A program made the position numbers and the translations under genes. A stretch of DNA of 64,000 bases from Labia minor (taxonomy: Eukaryota > Arthropoda > Insecta > Dermaptera > Spongiphoridae): NCBI GenBank assembly GCA_963082975.1, contig OY720347.1:11700225-11764224 (forward strand), written 5' to 3'. Numbering within the stretch: the first letter of the stretch is position 1; every line of letters begins with the position of its first letter. The notes beneath the pieces are model-generated. The model was given only the letters and a program-made list of their open reading frames with translations, made no database searches and was not told the origin of the DNA. Shown piece by piece: positions 46,596-58,012 of the stretch.

Positions 46596-47749
46596 GATAA
46601 TATAGTTTATATTATCAATTAATTAAATATCTTTCATTTTCACTCTATTTCTAACTCAATCCATTTATCAATCAATTAAATATAATAAAAGAAATTCCTA
46701 TTGAATAAAGGAAAAATGTTAAGTGTGATGAAATTATTATGCTTAAAACTATTTGCCCAATAATGATTTAACCATTGGCATTTGCCTTCGACATATATAT
46801 ATGTACTTGTATGTTTATATAGTCTTATTATATACATATATAGTTGATTAATCAATTATTATATGAAAATAATTTGTTCTATATCAAAATTAGATATATT
46901 ATATTAATGTATACTTATACCAACCAATAAATAATAAAAACTGCTAAGTTAATAGAAATTTAGATTAATATTATTATTATTATTACTTTAGTATTTTATT
47001 TTATTTTTTGCTAAACCTCGTTTTAAATAAAGTAACTAATATATTTTATTATATATAATTTATAGTGTGTTTATATTTTAATTAAAAGATGTAAATTATC
47101 TAGAATATACGATAATTAAACTTTTGACAAATATAAGTATCCTATATTCTATAAATATACCATATATTAAATAATAATAATAATAATAAAAATAATAATA
47201 TTTTAAAACTTTTCTTTCTTTCTTTCTTCTTTTTAATATATTTATACTACATTATTATAAAAATTATATTTTAGGTAATTATAATTTATTTTATTTTTTT
47301 CTAAATTTTAATTTTATATTCATATAAAAAGGTAAAAATTATCTTACATAATATTCAAGACTTGTGAAAAAATTAGGTATATTCATTTATTTAAATATGG
47401 ATTTATTTTGCTATATAGTTGAAACCTACATAAAGGTACAACGTTTCTTGTCCATTCTTAAAATAGAAAATGAGAAAGAAAATTGTTCTCTATATTTTCT
47501 ATATGATATGATGTATAATGATTATTTACCATTAATTTAATATTAATCTTTTTATACTGTAGTTTCCTGTATCCATGTATCGGTTGATTTCTATTTATTT
47601 TTTTCTTTTATGAGATGATAATTTTGTAATTTTGTTCATTGATCAATGGAATATTGCAGAGATATGATTTTATTTTCTTCCGTTTGAAAATTATTATGAT
47701 TATCCAAAGAACGTGTCTGTTTGTGTTTTTTGATAATATTATGAGGTAA
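46596..47749. other. AT-rich non-coding DNA
   Basis: AT-rich, with ATT and AAT repeats near 46970-46985 and 47170-47205. I see no gene or repeat family. Confidence 0.6.
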
Positions 47750-47945
47750 GTAAGTTGGGGAACGTGCGGAGAGTGATGTGGTGACTCGTGCTTAGTGTTT
47801 CAGGTGCTGGCTGTTTCAGGTGGTCGTCGGCAGCAGGTGTCCGTTCAGCTGCGGCCTAATTGCCCCGGAGGCTGCGCCACGCGACCCGCGCCACCAATTA
47901 GGCTAAGACACGCGGAACCTACCCCACTCTCTTCCTATCACACAC
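47750..47945. other. Short GC-rich island with an inverted repeat
   Basis: GC-rich block inside AT-rich DNA. It has two successive TTTCAG|GTG motifs at 47797-47822 and the inverted pair GCCTAATTG / CAATTAGGC (about 47855 and 47896), which could form a stem with a GC-rich loop. The + strand frame is open, but no domain is recognised and the frame leaves into a CA/TA repeat. It may be a conserved regulatory element or a structured RNA. Confidence 0.45.
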
Positions 47946-48207
47946 ATACATACACACACACACATCTATTCTCATATATATATATATATATATTATATTT
48001 TTATCCAAATTTTTTTTTGAACATCTTTTTTATTTTTAATTTATTTTTATATAATATATATTACATATGTAAGTATGTACCAATAAATTGGAAATGTTTT
48101 CAATAATAATTAATTCGTTCAAAGTTAATATAATTTAGATAATTTAATTTTATATCATAACTAATCAAATATAATTTAATTGAATTAATTTTGTACATAA
48201 ATACCTG
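47946..48207. other. CA/TA microsatellite and AT-rich DNA
   Basis: An ACACACAC stretch at 47940-47963 leads into a TA run at about 47975-47993. Nothing else. Confidence 0.6.
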
Positions 48208-48439
48208 ATTTTTTTTTTGCTTTATTTTTCAACATTCAAGATAACTGAGACATGTACGATGTCAGCTGAACGTGTGCGAAATATTTTGCACAACCATTTG
48301 AACATGGAAAGCTGTGTGCAACATGGGTGCCGCGTTTGCTAACGTTAGATCAAAAACTGCTTCGAAAAATAAAGTAAAAAAAAATTTAAAATCATCGTTT
48401 TTCTTGGTCAGACCAGAAACTTTCCACCTCACCCTCGTA
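48208..48439 (+). mobile_element. mariner-derived MITE, copy 3, left end lost
   Basis: Shares GCTTTATTTTTCAACATTC, AAATATTTTGCACAACCATT and GTTTGCTAACGTTAGA with the 14782 copy, and ends in the same right terminus (TCGTTTTTCTTGGTCAGACC to CCTCGTA). The left inverted repeat is missing. It contains the LHNHLNMES-type transposase remnant but is dead. Confidence 0.88.
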
Positions 48440-49748
48440 TAATATAAATCAATCTCATTTCTATTATTCTAACATTTTTCTCTAAGTAAGATATCCTTAT
48501 CTACTAACTTTGAATTAATTAAAAATAATTTATCAAAATAAAATGATTGATAAATATATAGAATTTATACAATAAATTATGGTTGTAGGTATATTATATT
48601 ATACATATGTACATATTATGTAGTTATAACATTTTAAAATCATTTATACTTTACAAATTTAAAATATTATAATTATTTTTGAATGATAAAATTGAAGTTT
48701 CTAAAAACGTTACTTCTCCTCCCCTCCCCTTCCCCCCAAATAGCCCAAATTAAATATTAATTTGGATAACATATGTCACAGTATTATACATACATATTTA
48801 TAATCATCAATTGATATTCATTCTCCGTTAAGACATTATCAACCGGTTCATTTATTATTTCAACCCTGGATTATCATTGTCCCTTAATTGTTTCACTATG
48901 TAGCTATATTTTTTATTATTGATATGATGAATATTACAAAATAGATATCAACTATTGGTTGTTAACTATCATTACAGTTTTTTTAAATATATGAATAAAA
49001 CAACTATTTATTAAACTTTTCTTCTTCTTTGTTCTATTTAATTTTTTATTTTAAACTACAATTAATGATCATTACGAAAAATTAATTTTTTATACTTTGT
49101 AAAGTAAAGTAAAGAGATTATTAAAATTATTTTTTCGTCTCTTTAAACTACTATACATATTATCAATTATTCAAAAGGAATAATGTTAGGATATTAGAAC
49201 TTGATAATAATTCTTTTTATCTGAACTTTTATCAGAGATTATGATATTTTGATAAGAGTATTAAACCATCTGGTTTATGGACCACACATTCACATTATTT
49301 ATTTACCTTCTTAATTAATTTGCTATATTAATCTTTTATACTGTGGTAAAATTGATAAATACATTATAAACAAGTAATCAAATAAATTTGTTTCTATCTT
49401 TGACACTATAAATGTTTTACAGAAAAAAAAATACATACTCGAAATTTAGATATTGATTAAAAATATCCAAACACAACATATATACTTAGGAAATATCAAT
49501 TTCATATAATTATATTAAAAGGAAATTAATTTAATACTATATTACATTGACAAAAATACATATTTAATTGAGGCATTAAGAATGAAATGGATAATTGAAT
49601 TAATTGGAAGAAAAAAAGTACTTATATCTTGAATATAAAATAATAGAAATGATATTGAAAGGACATTTAAGTATTTTTTTTTTTGGCCTTGGTGGCTTTT
49701 CATGAAAGTATATATTTACATTTACTTTTGCATTTACATATTTTAAAA
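48440..49748. other. AT-rich non-coding DNA with a small unique patch
   Basis: A CT-rich patch at 48713-48740 and a complex patch at 48825-48900; the rest is AT-rich. No gene. Confidence 0.55.
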
Positions 49749-50025
49749 GGAGGCAGCTGGCGGAGAGTGTAGTATAGCAATTTTCTACACAAGAAGTCGG
49801 CGTTCGATTCCAACTAAGAACAAATTTTTCTAATAAAATTCTTCAGCTGCCTTCGGCTCCAGGAACTGTCAGTTCCTGGTTCTATGCATGCGGAAGGCAA
49901 CAGGAAACCACCGCATTAACATTCCCAAGAAAAATTATCATTGCTAGGCAGCTTCTAAGGCTATTCTAGTCATGATGATAGCCAAACTCCGAAAGGGAGA
50001 GGTCACCTTAAGAAGAAGAATATTT
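49749..50025 (+). repeat. SINE family S1, copy 3 (longest)
   Basis: Begins GGAGGCAGCTGGCGGAGAG (A-box-like), then GTCGGCGTTCGATTCCAACT (B-box-like), then GCGGAAGGCAACAGGAAACC and AACATTCCCAAGAAAAATTA, and ends GGTCACCTTAAG followed by an AAG repeat. This is the most complete of three copies and defines the tail as (AAG)n. No reading frame. Confidence 0.85.
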
Positions 50026-50909
50026 TAAATGATTTATGATGAAAAAAATAATAAAATTAATATTCATTAAATTAATTAATTTCATATTAGAACACTGAGA
50101 CAATATACAAGTAAATCATTCATTTTTAATGGATTAAGTAAGTAATTGAAAAAATTTGAATTTTGCAAAATATGTATAATAATATGAAATTTAATTAATT
50201 TATGTTAATTTCACAGGGAAAAGTAATCTATTTGGATTTTTAAAATTATTTTAATTCATTCAAGTGTTTGAAATCTACATTTTATAATATTTTACATTCA
50301 ATTATTTTCATATCATTTTTCATTTTATTTCTCTCTTTCTCTCTTTCTTTCTTTTTCTCTCGTCACCATCCGTTTATTTTCAGTCTAAGTAAAGAATATA
50401 TTATAATTCATTAATTTCGTTATAATTTTATAGCTAATAAAAGTATTCTCCTAAATGGTGCTTAGAAGCTACTATATATTTATATATATTGGTAGTTATA
50501 TACTCAAAGATAATCGAAACGGCTTAAAATGATGAAAGATAATTTTTATAATCCATGAATGTTGTAATAAAAATTTACTCTTCCTTCGGACGAACATGAA
50601 AAATGAAAAAGGATGAGAAAAAATTACGAATTTTTTTTTGTTTGTTTTTGTTTTTGTTAAAAATCATAGAAATTGTTCATATTATCTACGAATATCCAAA
50701 CTTCGTTAAATCTATATTCGATGTGATATTAATATAAAAAAAAATTAATTTATATTATATAACACATCAACTCATCAGTCAAATATTGCATATATCAAAT
50801 TTCTAAAGTTTAAAGTTGTTTTGAAAATATTGGACATAGAAAGAAGAAACAAGAAACGGCGTTCATCATTAATTAATTTTTTTCCTATTATTAATTTTAA
50901 ATGTTCGTT
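50026..50909. other. AT-rich non-coding DNA
   Basis: AT-rich with a CT-rich patch at 50330-50362. TGTTCGTT at 50902-50909 is the left target duplication of the next element. Confidence 0.6.
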
Positions 50910-51255
50910 CAGGGATTCTCAACCTTTTTTTTACCATGGCACACTTTTAACGGTTTAAAAATTTGGCGGCACACAAAGAAAATGATAAGTGTAAAAGTTT
51001 ACCATATTGAAAAAAGTGGGCCCTTTATCATTTTTTTTTACATCCATATTGAAAAAAAGTCGGAAATGTTTAAGAGCCTAGTCCCAAAAACGTTTTACCT
51101 TTTGTTTTTTTTTTTAGAACCAAAATCAAAAAATTTAGAAAAAAAGTCGGAAATAAATGTTTAAGAGCCTCTTTACATTTGTAATATTTTGGCGGCATAT
51201 TTTGATAATCTCGCGGTACACAAAAGTGCCGTGTCACAGTGGTTGAGAATCGCTG
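50910..51255 (+). mobile_element. hAT-type MITE family A, copy 3
   Basis: Ends CAGGGATTCTCAACC and GGTTGAGAATCGCTG. The flanking 8-mers TGTTCGTT (50902-50909) and TGTTAGTT (51256-51263) match at 7 of 8. Longest copy of family A, with the CGGTTTAAAAATTTGGCGGC motif. The 87-codon open frame over it is repeat sequence, not a gene. Confidence 0.95.
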
Positions 51256-51263
51256 TGTTAGTT

Positions 51264-51715
51264 AGTAAATGATGTTTGCATCTCATTTTCGTATATTTTT
51301 AAAAAAGAATAAAGTATTTTCAAAATCATTCTAGATTTATAAAAAAAACAACAACAACGTTATATTGATTGATTTGTAATCATTTTATAATCAGGTAAAA
51401 CGAATTTCACAAATTAAATAAGTCACGTCTCTTTTTTCTCTAACAATTGATCGTTATAATCGTTTGAAGAGGTGAATAGAGGAGAACCAATCGATTTTTT
51501 GATTAATTGATTGAAATAGGTAAAAGATATATAACATTAAAAAAAAGCAAAAAAAAAAAAAATTTTCAATAAAGAGTAAATTGGATAAGCTTCATGGTTA
51601 ATTAAGATCAAATGTCGTGCAAGTCATCTTATTTCTCTTTTGATTTTATTATTATTGTGATAAATCATGTTATTATATTTTTATTATAATATAATAACAA
51701 AACAAATATAACAAT

Positions 51716-51752
<37 letters not shown>

Positions 51753-51785
51753 TATACAACAAGTTAACAAACTTAATATTTAAAA
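51264..51785. other. AT-rich non-coding DNA with (TA)n
   Basis: AT-rich; a (AT)15 run at 51719-51749. No gene. Confidence 0.6.
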
Positions 51786-51980
51786 AAAAAATTATTTTAT
51801 AATAATTTATTAATTAATTTTTTTAAATATTAAGTTTATTGACAGAGTAAATTTAATTAAATTCATTATTTTTTTTTTAATATTAAGTTTATTAACAGAG
51901 TAAATTTATTTAAAAAAAAATTAATTAATAAATTATTATAAAATATTTTTTTTAAAAGTAAATAAATTTACTCTGTCAAA
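51786..51980. repeat. Nested direct and inverted AT-rich repeats (palindrome)
   Basis: ATTTTATAATAATTTATTAA at about 51793 has its complement at about 51925-51945, giving a stem of over 30 bp. Between the arms, AATATTAAGTTTATTGACAG (51827) is repeated directly as AATATTAAGTTTATTAACAG (51878), and the end AAATTTACTCTGTCA (51962-51977) is an inverted copy of TGACAGAGTAAATTT. The unit is not coding. It may be a small foldback element. Confidence 0.8.
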
Positions 51981-52214
51981 AGAAATAATATTTATTAATA
52001 TTATTTCATAACATAGTCTAATTTAAAATATTATTGATTTTTTTAGGTTTTTCAAATTTTATTATAAAATATTAGGTAGCTATAATATATCTTATATGTT
52101 CTCTATAAATTAAAATTAAAATTTTTGAATTTCTATCATTTGGATATTTTACGATAATAAATTTCATTATTGGAGAGCTCGTTTAGTATTTTTATTAGAA
52201 GTTTATCTTAAGAG
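51981..52214. other. AT-rich spacer
   Basis: No features seen. Confidence 0.5.
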
Positions 52215-52425
52215 AACTAAAAGAAGCAAGGAGCCTAGAAAACGACACCAACATCAAACCTGCAGCCTGAAGAATGGTCAGGTGCTACGACACCTGCCAA
52301 CATTGCACCTGCTGGAGCAAACGGAAATCGAGACCGAAGGGATTTTACTACATTACACCACTCTCTATTTTCTTTATCCCCCTCCGCTCCACTTTGTCCT
52401 CCACCTCTCAAGATCACCCTTTCTC
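52215..52425. other. Unique island, candidate regulatory DNA
   Basis: Complex sequence with GACACCAACATCAAACC, GGTCAGGTGCTACGACACC and a C-rich end. Open frames on both strands overlap and lack domains. Confidence 0.38.
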
Positions 52426-52734
52426 GTTCGATATATATTTTATTTTTAAAATTTCCAAATTTCCTAATCACCTGAAAGAAGATATTTTTTTGTTTTAAGT
52501 CTATTTAGATGAAATTTTGCAAAAGAACACCAAGCATTCATTATTCAGGATGTAAATAGTGGTTTTTTTAAAAATTAAATAAAAAAAATACCACTAAAAT
52601 TAATATATTAGGCTAGTGAGACTCATACGAGTTCATTATGATATTGATTGCGAAAAAAATCCAAGATATTTCTGTGCCTCACACCACTGTAAGTAAAACT
52701 TCAACCTAACAATCAAGATAAAAATCCACCTATT

Positions 52735-52975
52735 ACTCTCTTGGTTCGGGAATCTCAAAATTCCCTTTTCTTAGTTATTTAGAAAATGGCGACAAAATTG
52801 GCACCGAAACCTCAAAAAGTTATTATTTTATTATTCTATTTATCTCTTTGGCTCTGCGGTACTCGAAAGTTCTTGGCCGCAGCAACCTCATTTCTGCAAG
52901 TATCCCTATCCTGAGCCACCATTCAACCTCTACTCACTTCCGAATTATTATTATTATTATTATTATTATTATTTA
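52735..52975. other. Unique island followed by an ATT repeat
   Basis: Complex sequence (TTGGCTCTGCGGTACTCG, TTCTTGGCCGCAGCAACC) ending in a (TTA)n run at 52946-52973. No coding call. Confidence 0.38.
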
Positions 52976-53388
52976 ATACATTTCGTGCACTCATCACTAT
53001 TTGATTTCTTAATAAGGTAGTACATACATATCAAAATAAATTTAACGTTCGTGGTAAATTTAAAATTTTCTTCGAATTTTTAATTTTTATATTTTTCATA
53101 TAAATTAATAGTAATTATCGTGATAAATGAGATCAAAAATATCAATTGTGTGAAAGTTTAATTCAAATAATAAATCTATAATAAGAGTTTGGATGGGTGA
53201 TTGATTAACTTTAAATAAATACCAAATGGTAAAATAGATATAATTTATTCAAGTAATTCATTAGTAAAAATTAAAAATGAATAAAAATAGTTAAAAGATA
53301 TCATTGAAAATAATAATAATACAAAACAAACCATGTGCAATAATAAAGATCATATAAATTCTAATATTAACAGTTACTTTTTAATATA
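52976..53388. other. AT-rich non-coding DNA
   Basis: Nothing recognised. Confidence 0.5.
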
Positions 53389-53980
53389 GCTGGAGTGTCT
53401 CCACTCGACTATCTCGCAATTTAATTGGATTAAATAACATAATATATTATATTTAAATTAAATTTAATTAATTATAAATTATAAATTAAAATGAATAAAT
53501 AATATTTATTAAATCAGCGCATGTTTGGCTCTTTGTTGATGGCACCACGTCAAGTGTTGGCGCGTGAGATTTCCAGTGTTAAAAAATTAATTCTGGTACT
53601 TTCAGCGATTCAATCAAGCTGAAATTCTATATATAGCAGTTTTATACAATTTTTAATCATGTGAAAAATTATCAAACATATACCTTTATTTTTACGGTCA
53701 CTTTAGAGGAAAAAAAATCAAAACATTGTAGGTAATGACCTTCTTCTGGTTGAGCTACATTTCTCATAAGTTGATAGAAAACTTCGAATTTTGATTAATG
53801 CCCGTATACCAAATTTCATGATTCTAGCTCAAACCGTTTTTGCGTAATCTTGTCTACAAACATACACACATACACACACACACAGACATTTTTCTCAACC
53901 TTAGTGAAAATGATTCAGGAACCTTCAAAACGTATAAAATATCAAAATCTCACATCGAAAATTCTCTGGCGAGATAGTAA
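53389..53980 (-). repeat. R2 family, copy 4
   Basis: Starts CTGGAGTGTCTCCACTCGAC and TATCTCGCAATTT, contains CAGCGCATGTTTGGCTC, TACCAAATTTCATGATTC and a CA tract at about 53861-53885, and ends CTGGCGAGATAGTAAC. Inverted relative to copies 1 and 2. No coding capacity. Confidence 0.9.
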
Positions 53981-54086
53981 CAAAGCGTGTAGACATAAGA
54001 AAATGTATTTTATATTTAATGATGGGATACGTGAAAGATACCATACCATATATTATAAATAAATATATAATTTTTTACATTAAAAA

Positions 54087-54713
54087 ATAAGTTGACCTGT
54101 GGCCAGGTCCGAACCGACCGACTGTTTGAAATAAATTAATTTCCAGCTACAGAAACAATTTCAAATAATTTTCATATATCTATTAATGTAATAAAAAACA
54201 GATATGGATACATAAATAATAAATATAAACATTTTTAATTTTATTTTATTTATAATATATATGCAAGACCAGGCTGTGACGTCATGAATGGCTGGATGAC
54301 GTCATATAATTTTAAATCAAGAAAAAACTAATAAATATGATTTTTCTCGAGGATAAAACCAATACAAAGTGCATGATTCGTGGTGATATATAAAAAAATC
54401 TCCTTTGGTGTGAAAATAACCCTTTCGTTCCTATCGTCGATCGCTAATACTACCACTTCCGGTTTCCGGAATTGCACCAAAAGTTGATCAATTCATCCCA
54501 CTGATGCATTAAGTAAATATACCAAATTTCATCAAAATCGGTTGAGCCGTTCAGGCTGTACACATCTATACGGACGGACAGACGGACAGACAGACATCAT
54601 GCTAAAAATACTTTTTTCTGTTTAGAAAATGCATGATTCGTGGAGATATGTAAAAATCTCCACATGTGAAATTTGGTGTGAAAACAATACCTCCCTTACT
54701 ATCGTCGGTCGGT
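54087..54713 (-). repeat. R1 family, long form (R1a), copy 3
   Basis: Minus-strand copy with both internal modules, ends AATAAGTTGACCTGTGGCC and ACTATCGTCGGTCGGT. TGACGTCA occurs twice, at 54277-54284 and 54297-54304. Very similar to the copies at 38544 and 56245. Confidence 0.93.
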
Positions 54714-56244
54714 AATAAAATAAAAATTGAAAAACGAAAAATGAAAAAGAAATAATTGATAATAACATTGATTCTTATACAATAATTGATGTTAAAGGTA
54801 GATGGCCATCATATGTATATACATTATCATAATATTTAAATATACGAATAGAGTGGGGGGTCCATGAAAAGTCATTTGATATAATATCTATAGTTACTTC
54901 GATATGTATATTATTATATTAGTAAAATAAAAGTAAAAGAAAATGAAAATCAAGATTATTATGATTAATTCAGTTCAATAATTCAGAGTACAAATCTAAT
55001 AAATAATTAAATTAAAATAATTATTATTTTAAAATATATAAATATGATTGTAAATTGTAGAAGAGGCTGCTGGGTGGTGATAAATCCGAGTGATCTTTTG
55101 GAATGGTACACCATCTAGGGGGAAAAAACTGAAATTGACTCTTTGAATGGGGTAGAGGGGATGGGGGAGGGGGAGGGCTGAACAGCAGGGTGTCTGGGGG
55201 AGGGAGCGAAGGGTAAATATCTAATTCATTCTAATCTATTGAGTCTAGATGACAAAATAAAAGAATAAGATATTGATGAACAGAGATAATGGATTATGTT
55301 AATTAAATAAGATAAATGATCGACGACAAGACAGTAAGTAAAGTGAAGGAGGACTACGCACAAGAATAACAAATTAGATAAGGACTAATCGAAAAAAGAA
55401 ACAATCAATAGAAAGGAAAAGTAAATAATACATTTATGGTTTAGTTAAAAGATCAAATTAACTAACTAATGCAGAAATTCATGTTACTTACTTAGAAACA
55501 AAAGATAATAATTAATTTAAATATTTTGCTTTGATTTTGTTCTTGTATCAAAACCCATTAAATTAAAATTAAATTACTAATGACTTACATTGTTCTAAAT
55601 TTTAACTGAAGGGCATAAGAAGCTATTGTTTAATTGTTATTGCAAGTAGTGCTGTTGTTTTAGTTTTTTTTTTAAATTTTAGTTTGTTTGTTTTTTGTAC
55701 TGTGTCACCAAAGTTCTGTATTTTTTTGATATCTCTCTCTCTCTCTCATCTTCATCTAAAAATTTATTTTGTTTGATTGAAATTGTTTATTTTTTGTAAT
55801 TTTAACAAATTATGAGTCAAAAGTGTTTTTTAACTTTTGAAAAGAAATAAAGACTTGATATTTGAGCATTACCCGTTGAAATGGTTAACTCGCAGACAAA
55901 GAAGATGTAAATGACAATGGAAATTAGCTTGAAATCAAAAATAAACAAAATTTTAATATTTCTGTGAAAGTTATAAAGATGTTTTTAGGATTTTTAATTT
56001 TTCCGGATAACATGATGGGATTATCATAATTAGTTATTAGAGAAACACAGTGGTTCCTATTAGAAGAAAAAAAATCTGGTAGTAGTCTTTATTTGTAAGA
56101 ATTATAGACATGAGCACCATTATATTAACAGCTACAATATTTATTATAAAATGCATCCTAATAATAAAGATTTCACAAAGGATTTTACAAGAAACATCAC
56201 ATTATCCAGAAGTTTTAAAACCAGGATATGGATATTTTAAAATA
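54714..56244. other. AT-rich DNA with a G-rich unique patch
   Basis: The patch at 55060-55220 has GGCTGCTGGGTGGTG and then GGGGAGGGGGAGGG. The rest is AT-rich with a CT run near 55735-55748. No gene. Confidence 0.5.
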
Positions 56245-56870
56245 AATAAGTTGACCTGTGGCCAGGTCCGAACCGACCGACTGTTTGAAATAAATTAATT
56301 TCCAGCTACAGAAACAATTTCAAATAATTTTCATATATCTATTAATGTAATAAAAAACAGATATGGATACATAAATAATAAATATAAACATTTTTAATTT
56401 TATTTTATTAATAATATATATGCAAGACCAGGCTGTGACGTCATGAATGACTGGATGACGTCATATAATTTTAAATCAAGACAAAACTAATAAATATGAT
56501 TTTTCTCGAGGATAAAACCAATACATAGGGCATGATTCGTGGTTATATATAAAAAAATCTCCTCATGTGAAATTTGGTATGAAAATAACCCTTCCCTTCC
56601 TATCGTCGATCGCTAATACTACCACTTCCTGTTTCCGGATTTGCTCCAAAAGTTGATCAATTCATCCCACTGATGCATTAAGTAAATATACCAAATTTCA
56701 TCAAAATCCGTTGAGCCGTTCAGGCTGTACACATCTTTACGGACGGACAGACATCATGCTAAAAATACTTTTTTCTGTTAAGAAAATGGATGATTCGTGG
56801 AAATATGTAAAAATCTCCACATGTGAAATTTGGTGTGAAAACAATAACTCCCTTACTATCGTCGGTCGGT
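56245..56870 (-). repeat. R1 family, long form (R1a), copy 4
   Basis: Minus-strand copy close in sequence to 54087-54713. TGACGTCA occurs at 56436-56443 and 56456-56463. It is bounded by AATAAGTTGACCTGTGG and ATCGTCGGTCGGT. Confidence 0.93.
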
Positions 56871-57532
56871 AAAAAGGGCCATCTATATAAAAAAAAAATA
56901 AAAAAAAGATTATACGATATTATGAAAATACATGAATTATGAAAATCAAAGCCAATGTCATTATGTAAGCTGCAAAGGAAAAGCACATAAATATTTTAAA
57001 AAGTACAATGCAACACTATCTATTCTATTTTATACTAAATATTATAATAAAAAAAATATTTTAATGGAGAAAATAGATGTTTTCTTAAAATAAACCCAAA
57101 ATATTTATTTACTAGTTTTGTGTCTTCAAACGAAGACATCCAATAATCTATACAAAAAAATTATTTTATTTGAAGGTGATATAAACGGGATTTATTATTT
57201 TCAGGTAAAAATTTAAAAAAAAATTTAATTATCGTTAATGGGTTAATGGTTAATATGATTATGTATTAATATTTTTTTTCATTTATTCATTCATACATTT
57301 GCAGATTGTATGCTAAAATGTTGCATACTTTTTAGGAGTCTGTTGAAAACTATAATTTTTTCTTTATAATGTATGTATAATATACAATCTCTTAATATTG
57401 ATTAATTAATAGAATTATAACAAAATTTAAATAAATTTATTTTTTAAGTTTAAAATTAATAAAATTTTTAAAAGTAAGTTTTGCTTAAATGAAATAAAAA
57501 TTCAATAAGTATGTCTATTAGGGTGTCTAAGG
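56871..57532. other. AT-rich non-coding DNA
   Basis: AT-rich; nothing recognised apart from homopolymers. Confidence 0.55.
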
Positions 57533-57625
57533 CAGTGATTCTCAACCTTTTTTTTACCGCGGCACACTTTTAACGGTTTAAAAATTTGGCGGCACAAAAA
57601 GAAGATAAGTGTAAAAGTTATTTAC
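57533..57625 (+). mobile_element. hAT-type MITE family A, left fragment
   Basis: Starts CAGTGATTCTCAACCTT and keeps CGGTTTAAAAATTTGGCGGC and AAGATAAGTGTAAAAG, then stops. The right end is absent and an R1 fragment begins about 40 bases later. Confidence 0.9.
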
Positions 57626-57667
57626 TTGCCTATAATATAGACTGTGTAATATAGTTTATGATAATAA

Positions 57668-58012
57668 TTTTACATGTGAAGATTTTTTACTTTTCTTCAC
57701 GAATCATGCATTTTGTTAACAGAAAAAAGTATTTTTAGCATGATGGCTGTCCGTCCGTCTGTGTGTTCGTATAGATGTGTACAGCTTGAACATATCAACT
57801 GATTTTGATAAAATTTGGTATATTTACTTAATGCATCAGTAGCATGAATTCATCAACTTTTAGTGTATATCCGGAAACCAGAAATGGTAGTTTACAAATT
57901 ATTAATTTTATATTCATTGTCGGAAATTTTTTATTACATTAAATTAACTGGTGATATATATATATATGATGTTTTTAATTATTTGTGCCTGGCCACAGCT
58001 CATTTTTATTTT
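57668..58012 (+). repeat. R1 family, short form (R1b), copy 2, 5' truncated
   Basis: Starts inside the first module (ACATGTGAAGATTTTTTAC), continues through GCATGATGGCTGTCCGTC and the AAATTTGGTATATTTAC core, and ends GTGCCTGGCCACAGCTC. The ACCGACCGACG start is lost and the 3' motif is altered. Confidence 0.82.
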
